Shown piece after piece: positions 59,182 to 64,000 of a stretch of 64,000 bases of DNA. The notes below the pieces were generated by a model. That model worked only from the letters and a program-made list of their open reading frames with translations, was not told where the DNA came from and ran no database searches. The translations under genes were made by a program, and so were the position numbers. Source of the stretch: an uncultured Lachnospiraceae bacterium. GTDB taxonomy: Bacteria > Bacillota > Clostridia > Lachnospirales > Lachnospiraceae. Every line of letters starts with the position of its first letter. Position 1 is the stretch's first letter. The stretch is taken from contig CAJUNB010000015.1 of the NCBI GenBank assembly GCA_910587635.1, positions 9,130-73,129 on the forward strand, in the 5' to 3' direction.

Positions 59182-62100
59182 TTATTTTAATATTTCCCTC
59201 AGCAGCGCAAGCAGACCAGGAACATCAATCGGTTTTGCAATGTGTCCATTCATCCCCGCGTCCAGAGCCGCTTTTTTATCCTCTTCAAAGGCATTGGCTG
59301 TCATGGCAATTATCGGAAGATCAGCAAGCCATGGGCTGTCCAGTGCCCTGATCTGCTTTGTAGCTTCATATCCATTCATGATAGGCATCTGGATATCCAT
59401 CAAAACCACATCATACTGTCCCGGCTCAGCTGCTTTCAGCTTTTCCACCGCAGCTGCTCCATCGTCGGCCACATCCATGACAAATCCTGCTTCCTGTAAA
59501 ATCTCCACAGCAATTTCCTGATTGAGCTCATTGTCCTCCACCAGGAATATTTTCTTACCTGCAAAAGACGGCTCTTCTTCTGAAACACGTTTTTCCGCAG
59601 ATTGTGCTGTAAAGGGAGATTCCAGAATTTCTCTCAATTCCGATAAGAAAATTGGCTTCGAGCAAAATGCTGTGACCCCTGCTTCCCTCGCCTCTTCTTC
59701 AATGTCTGACCAGTCATAGGCAGTCAGAATAATGATCGGTTTCTCTTCCCCGATAATTCCTCTGATCCGTCTCACAACCTCAATGCCGTTCATATCCGGT
59801 ATCAGCCAGTCTACAATAAATACCGCGTATTCATCGTTCTGTTCTTCCGCCAACTTCACCCGAAGTACCGCTTCCTTACCGGAAGTCGTCCAGTCAGGCC
59901 GCATTCCAATCGTAGAAAGCATTTTAGTGACACTGGAACAAGAATTAAAATCATCATCGGCCACAAGTGCCCGCAGACCCTTCAGCTCTGGAATGACCTC
60001 CTGTCTCACAGGTCCGCGACAGGTTCTAAGCTGCAGCGATACAGTAAAAGTAGTCCCTTTCCCTTCCTGACTGACAACAGAAATGGTACCTCCCATCATA
60101 TCCACAATATTTTTGGTAATCGCCATTCCGAGACCTGTTCCCTGGATGCCGCTGACCGTACTGGTCCGTTCCCGTTCAAACGGTTCAAAAATATGTCTCT
60201 GAAACTCATCGCTCATCCCGATTCCCGTATCTTTTATTTGGAATTCATAGGAAACTCTGCCATCTGATGCGGTTCCTTTCTGGATAATACGTACACTGAC
60301 AATGCCCCCCGGCATTGTAAACTTCATGGCATTGCTCAGAAGATTCAGCAAAATCTGATTCAGTCTCAGCTTATCACACAGCACATGCTCATTTACCACA
60401 TCGGCAGTATCAATATAAAATTCCAGCTGCTTCGCCGAAATATCGGCCTGTACGATGGTTTTCAGGTCATGCATGATTTCAGGGAGAGAAGTTTCCTTCT
60501 CCTCTATCTTCACTTTACCGCTCTCAATCCTGCTCATATCCAGCACATCATTGATCAGACTGAGGAGATGATTGCTGGACGTGGTAATTTTCCCAAGATA
60601 GTCCTGTACCTGCTCTATATTATCAATATGAGCTGCAGCAAGAGATGTGAATCCGATAATAGCGTTCATTGGTGTCCTGATATCATGGGACATATTATTC
60701 AGAAACGTCGTCTTAGCCCTGTTGGCATGTTGCGCCACTGCCAGCGCATCCTGGAGATCAATTTTCTGTTTCTCCAGCTGCTCTTTCATCTTTTTCTCAT
60801 CATCAATATCCATAAAAAGTCCCACAAAAGTAATCGGAGAGCCATCCTCCCGCCTGGATAACCGGCCCGCCGCATGGAACCATCTCCAGCCTGCATGTTT
60901 TGTAAGAATACGGTATTCTACATTGTAGGTTTTTTCACCGGTATAATCCAGTATCGTATCCCAGTAGGCGTTCAAAACCCTCTCGCGGTCTTCCTTATGC
61001 AACAGCTCTGACCAGGATTCCAGTTTGTCCGGGAACTCCTCTTTCTCCTCGTATCCCAGCATATTTCGAAAAGTTTCACTCCATGTGCAGGAAACCATCT
61101 TTCCATCTTTATCAAATTCCATGCTCCAAGGCCCGGAGCCCATAGCGGCCTGAATATTTTCCATAGCCGCCTGCTCTTTTTCGATCTGGGCATAGGCATC
61201 TCTGATTCGCTTTCCGTCCGCCTTTTCCTGCTCCAGAAGCGTTTCTGCATTTTTTCTTGATTGATGGATCAGTACAAGAAACACGCCTAACATAGCAATT
61301 ACCGTAATGGCAATCTGAATAATACCGTGTTTCATCATCTCCAAACTGATAGAACTGATCTGATTGCTGATTACATTATCCTGAATCAGAATCGTCAGCA
61401 TCCAATTCGTCCCTTCCACCGGAATATAGCAGAGATCCTCCCGCGTTTCTTCATAAGTAAAAGAAATCTGTCCCGGTCTTCCATTCGCAAAGTCATCTAC
61501 AAACTGCACATACTGGTATCCCTCTGCCATATCTGCATCTGACAGTGCAAAAAGAAGATTCTTTCCCGCTGACAAATACCCAAAATCATCAGTGGTCAGA
61601 CTCTCTCCGTTGCGGTAATACAAATTGCAATAGGTTTCATTGTAGCTGGTCTGCAATGTCAGCGAACTTATCATCTCATCGATATTGATCTGAACAAAAC
61701 AAACCTTTATCCTGGCTCCCTGAAAATTAACATTCTCAACAGGCATCGCAAGAATTACCTGTTTTTCGGCCCCATACAGATTGGACGTACTGATCACCGG
61801 CTCCTGCAATTCCTCTGAAAGAAAACTATATCTGCTCAGACCCGATGTTGTACTGTGCTCTGTATAGACAATTCCGTTCTCATCTACCAGAGCAAACTTA
61901 TCCACATCGTGCAGCTTTTTTACCCTGCCAAGAAAATTGCGCAACGTTTCCTGCGATTCCAGATCCGTATCTTCCAATATATTAATTGCATTTTCCATGT
62001 ATGTAAAATTATTTTTCAGCTCTTCAGAGACAACCTGAGCTCTGCGTCCGGCCAGTTCCTCCAGATAAAATTCGCTGACTCTGCTAACCGCTCGTTTAGT

Positions 62101-62238
62101 TCCTGTTCTTGCACTGTTTGATACCCAGACTGTCGTGAGAAGAAGAATCACCGCAACGATGATTCCTCCCCATATAGCAAAGGCAACTGTCTGTTTTTTC
62201 TGTTTTTCATTGATAGCATTGTGCTGTGATTCATCCAT
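59182..62238 (-). CDS. Membrane hybrid histidine kinase with Cache, PAS and two receivers
   Basis: This protein of about 1018 aa has a first helix (about 20-42), a large extracellular double-Cache-like domain, a second helix (about 308-330) and a PAS (about 360-480). HisKA with NNMSHDIRTPMNAII, an HATPase with LNQILLNLLSNAMKF, then two receivers (IVDWLIPDMNG and LMDIQMPIMNG) follow. The start at 62238 fits a GGTGG 8 bases earlier; a GTG at 62253 overlaps the preceding stop region and cannot be excluded. It follows the binding lipoprotein closely and probably senses through it. Its core is very close to the kinase at 55-58 kb. Confidence 0.88.
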   Translation of the reverse strand: MDESQHNAINEKQKKQTVAFAIWGGIIVAVILLLTTVWVSNSARTGTKRAVSRVSEFYLEELAGRRAQVVSEELKNNFTYMENAINILEDTDLESQETLRNFLGRVKKLHDVDKFALVDENGIVYTEHSTTSGLSRYSFLSEELQEPVISTSNLYGAEKQVILAMPVENVNFQGARIKVCFVQINIDEMISSLTLQTSYNETYCNLYYRNGESLTTDDFGYLSAGKNLLFALSDADMAEGYQYVQFVDDFANGRPGQISFTYEETREDLCYIPVEGTNWMLTILIQDNVISNQISSISLEMMKHGIIQIAITVIAMLGVFLVLIHQSRKNAETLLEQEKADGKRIRDAYAQIEKEQAAMENIQAAMGSGPWSMEFDKDGKMVSCTWSETFRNMLGYEEKEEFPDKLESWSELLHKEDRERVLNAYWDTILDYTGEKTYNVEYRILTKHAGWRWFHAAGRLSRREDGSPITFVGLFMDIDDEKKMKEQLEKQKIDLQDALAVAQHANRAKTTFLNNMSHDIRTPMNAIIGFTSLAAAHIDNIEQVQDYLGKITTSSNHLLSLINDVLDMSRIESGKVKIEEKETSLPEIMHDLKTIVQADISAKQLEFYIDTADVVNEHVLCDKLRLNQILLNLLSNAMKFTMPGGIVSVRIIQKGTASDGRVSYEFQIKDTGIGMSDEFQRHIFEPFERERTSTVSGIQGTGLGMAITKNIVDMMGGTISVVSQEGKGTTFTVSLQLRTCRGPVRQEVIPELKGLRALVADDDFNSCSSVTKMLSTIGMRPDWTTSGKEAVLRVKLAEEQNDEYAVFIVDWLIPDMNGIEVVRRIRGIIGEEKPIIILTAYDWSDIEEEAREAGVTAFCSKPIFLSELREILESPFTAQSAEKRVSEEEPSFAGKKIFLVEDNELNQEIAVEILQEAGFVMDVADDGAAAVEKLKAAEPGQYDVVLMDIQMPIMNGYEATKQIRALDSPWLADLPIIAMTANAFEEDKKAALDAGMNGHIAKPIDVPGLLALLREILK

Positions 62239-62255
62239 TTTCATTTCCACCACTT

Positions 62256-63416
62256 TTAACCGATTTCACCATACAGTGTCTGGAGCATCTCCGCAGCGCC
62301 CTCCTGATAAATAATCGTTGTTTTTTCCTCCGTTTTTTCTGGATAAGCTTCCCCTGGTAAGTATCCGTCCGCGATCTTGATCGCTACCTGAACCGTATCG
62401 AAACCGATGGAATAACAATCCTGTACTCCCAGAGCATAGATAACTCCGTCCTGGAGATATTCAAGCGCCTCCTGATCGTGGTCCATTCCGACGATTACGA
62501 TCTCTTCTTCCCGTCCTGCCTCAATGACCGCTCTGGCTGCACCTACAGGATTACTCATATTGCAGCAGACAATTCCCGCAAGATCACCATACTGCATCAG
62601 AAATTCCTTTGCAAACTTATAGGCTTTTTCTACAGAGTCTTCGTCATAGGCAATCTCTACAATTTCCATCCCCGGATATTTCTCAATCACATCCTGCACA
62701 CCAAGAGCTCTGTCCTCATGGCAGGGAGCTCCCTGATTTCCAACCAGGACGGCTACTTTTCCCTCATAACCAAGTTTTTCACAGAGAACCTCTGTCAGAT
62801 TCGCTCCGTCTTCATAATTATGGGTATTTCCCACATAGGCTATCCGGTTACATCCATCCTCTTTTGCGGCATCTGAGCTTGAAAACGTCATGACTTTTTG
62901 CCCATCTTCCAACAGTTCATTGATCACCGGCGTAACAACCTCCACATCTGCCACATCCACACCGATGACATCGAATCCTCTGCCGGAAGCCTCAGACAAC
63001 CGCAGTATCTGATCCTGGGCTGAGGCACTGTCAGGAGCGAGATATTCATAATTTATAATAACCCCCATCTCTTCATACTGTTTCGCCGCATCTTCGATTC
63101 CAAGAGCTACCGCATCCCACCAGGGATGGACTGTCTTATAGGTAAAATAGAAATTATATTCCTTTTTCATGGGTCTGTACCCATCCAGCTCGTGATCAAA
63201 CACGACGATACTGGCAGCGCTTTCAGTGCTGTTTTTGTTCTGATTGCCAGAGATATCCGAGGACACTTCTTCCTCCAGATCTGTATGTGCCGGTTCAACC
63301 ACTTCATTGCCGCATCCTACCAGGCCAAAACTGCAGCTCCAAAGCAGAGCAGTTCTCATGATCAGCGGAAATATTCCACTTTCTGTTCTCTTTTGTCCTA
63401 TTCGTCTACATATCAT
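62256..63416 (-). CDS. Sugar-binding lipoprotein (PBP1 type) coupled to the hybrid kinase
   Basis: This 386-aa protein has a signal with the lipobox LVGC near residue 35, and a PBP1 ligand domain with YNFYFTYKTVHPWWDAVALGIEDAAKQY, IGVDVADVEVVTP and VGMDHDQEALEYLQDG. It resembles ribose-type or autoinducer-type binders; the ligand is open. The start uses the ATG at 63416, which follows GGAG at 6 bases; earlier ATGs lack a ribosome binding site. It is not next to a permease, so signalling through the following kinase is more likely than uptake. Confidence 0.88.
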   Translation of the reverse strand: MICRRIGQKRTESGIFPLIMRTALLWSCSFGLVGCGNEVVEPAHTDLEEEVSSDISGNQNKNSTESAASIVVFDHELDGYRPMKKEYNFYFTYKTVHPWWDAVALGIEDAAKQYEEMGVIINYEYLAPDSASAQDQILRLSEASGRGFDVIGVDVADVEVVTPVINELLEDGQKVMTFSSSDAAKEDGCNRIAYVGNTHNYEDGANLTEVLCEKLGYEGKVAVLVGNQGAPCHEDRALGVQDVIEKYPGMEIVEIAYDEDSVEKAYKFAKEFLMQYGDLAGIVCCNMSNPVGAARAVIEAGREEEIVIVGMDHDQEALEYLQDGVIYALGVQDCYSIGFDTVQVAIKIADGYLPGEAYPEKTEEKTTIIYQEGAAEMLQTLYGEIG

Positions 63417-63429
63417 AACTAACTCCATT

Positions 63430-63620
63430 GTGCTTCGCACATGTCGGATGCCCATCCGGGCGGGCTCTTGCTTTTATATACTATTGCTTGTGCTTCGCAC
63501 ATGTCCCATCCACATCCGGGCGGGCTCTTGCTTTTATATACTATTGCTTGTGCTTCGCACATGTCCCATCCACATCCGGGCGGGCTCTTGCTTTTATATA
63601 CTATTGCTTGTGCTTCGCAG
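63430..63620. repeat. Three 60-bp tandem direct repeats
   Basis: The unit TGTGCTTCGCACATGTC...TATATACTATTGCT recurs with a period of exactly 60 bp (starting near 63430, 63490 and 63550, with a fourth partial at 63610). Copies two and three are identical; the first differs in a few bases. Each starts with the small hairpin GTGC-TTC-GCAC. Confidence 0.85.
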
Positions 63621-63784
63621 TACGCGTACTCCGCAGTACGCATTCGAAAAACCTTCGGTTTTTCAAATGGACCTCAGGACTCCTCCCGCAAGCGGGCCCC
63701 TCCTCAGGTCAATATTCACGGGCTTCGCCCTATGTTCGCTCATACCTGTAAGAAAAATCCTGCAAGCAGCTTTTTCTTACAGGT
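63619..63784. repeat. Run of strong inverted repeats downstream of the 60-bp repeats
   Basis: AGTACGCGTACT (63619-63630) is a perfect palindrome. GAAAAACC/GGTTTTTC (63646-63664) is a hairpin. GACCTCAGGA (63670) pairs with TCCTCAGGTC (63701), with inner CCCGC/GCGGG. ACCTGTAAGAAAAA (63744) pairs with TTTTTCTTACAGGT (63771) with inner CTGC/GCAG. Confidence 0.8.
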
Positions 63785-63864
63785 ACTCACTCACGCACTG
63801 CTCATTGCTTTCGCGTACATTATAACATATAGTATCAGGGGACTACAATATTTGTCAGACCAAA

Positions 63865-64000
63865 TCAGAACCACCGGCTTAGCCGGTGGTTTGCTCACGC
63901 CCTATAAGGGCTTGTTACCGGCACTAGAGTCTAAAGACTCATCGAAAGGCTCGCCAGCCGCAACATCATTTACCTGCCCAACCCTAAAGGGTTCTTCTTA
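63865..64000. mobile_element. Possible IS200/IS605-type element end or guide-RNA region (cut by window edge)
   Basis: A series of short hairpins follows without any coding sequence: AACCACCGGCT with AGCCGGTGGTT (63869-63891), GCCCT/AGGGC near 63899, GAGTCT/AGACTC (63927-63940) and ACCCT/AGGGT near 63985. Such imperfect stem-loops with a GGCTTAGCC-type top are known at IS200/IS605 and TnpB element ends. No transposase gene is in the window, so the call is tentative. Confidence 0.4.

Noticed and set aside
63419..63643. Minus-strand ORF with repeated CEAQAIVYKSKSPPG peptide units
   Set aside because: It is a translation of the 60-bp non-coding tandem repeats. It has no ribosome binding site, and comparable open frames exist in other phases.

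Overview
The window looks like a chromosomal segment of a gut-type Lachnospiraceae/Clostridia bacterium (anaerobic, Gram-positive, spore-forming lineage). The evidence is moderate GC with AGGAGG-type ribosome binding sites, a CotF-like coat protein, a flavin reductase-rubredoxin fusion (Hrb type), a short PerR/Fur regulator with a PerR box, a tetracycline-protection-like GTPase carrying a nuclease tail, GH36 alpha-galactosidase, and many YesM/YesN and hybrid sensor kinases. No rRNA, tRNA, CRISPR array or prophage was seen. The species cannot be named from the sequence. Almost every gene is on the minus strand; the main plus-strand block is 7.7-11.1 kb.

Layout. 0-4.6 kb: a cut-off AlkD-like DNA repair gene, the cysK-metY sulfur assimilation operon and the pdxS-pdxT vitamin B6 operon. 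4.7-7.4 kb: a repeat-bearing membrane protein and a DUF2975/XRE pair. 7.6-11.1 kb: a plus-strand redox block (PerR-like Fur, SDR, Hrb flavin reductase-rubredoxin, CcdA, TlpA). 11.2-14.8 kb: MATE exporter and lysA-like decarboxylase, then a TrmB-type regulator behind a perfect palindrome. 14.8-17.5 kb: a TetM/TetO-like GTPase fused to a Rae1/YacP-type NYN endonuclease domain. 17.5-19.4 kb: an AT-richer insert with an AlbA_2 (Schlafen-like) protein and a gene remnant. 19.4-25 kb: histidine phosphatase, coat protein, GreA, M14 peptidase and alpha-galactosidase.

25.2-31 kb is a cell-envelope signalling locus: an export-anchored protein with repeat-type Asp motifs, an OmpR-type regulator, a histidine kinase and an anchored protein are translationally coupled. 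Six exact 11-bp iterons follow, and then a gene fusing a peptidoglycan amidase to a NodB deacetylase. 31.1-43.2 kb: an esterase, a ribose-type ABC importer and a YesM/YesN two-component pair, with sulfite/nitrite reductase, an ABC exporter and an acidic SH3 protein upstream on the same strand. 43.3-49 kb: TtcA-type PP-loop enzyme, purine permease, a PglK-like ABC transporter and a GHL10 protein. 49-54.1 kb: a surface-glycan cluster (two GT2 glycosyltransferases and a polysaccharide pyruvyl transferase) holding a protein with an internal duplication and a PP-loop. 54.1-63.4 kb: an esterase, two paralogous double-receiver hybrid histidine kinases around a fructosamine kinase, and a sugar-binding lipoprotein coupled to one of the kinases.

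The right edge (63.4-64.0 kb) is non-coding: three 60-bp tandem repeats, a run of strong hairpins, and short hairpins resembling an IS200/IS605 end. A family of structured intergenic repeats also occurs near 8.2, 9.0, 13.9 and 44.3 kb. The observations most worth following are the GTPase-nuclease fusion, the 11-bp iterons in front of the amidase-deacetylase gene, and the duplicated PP-loop protein.
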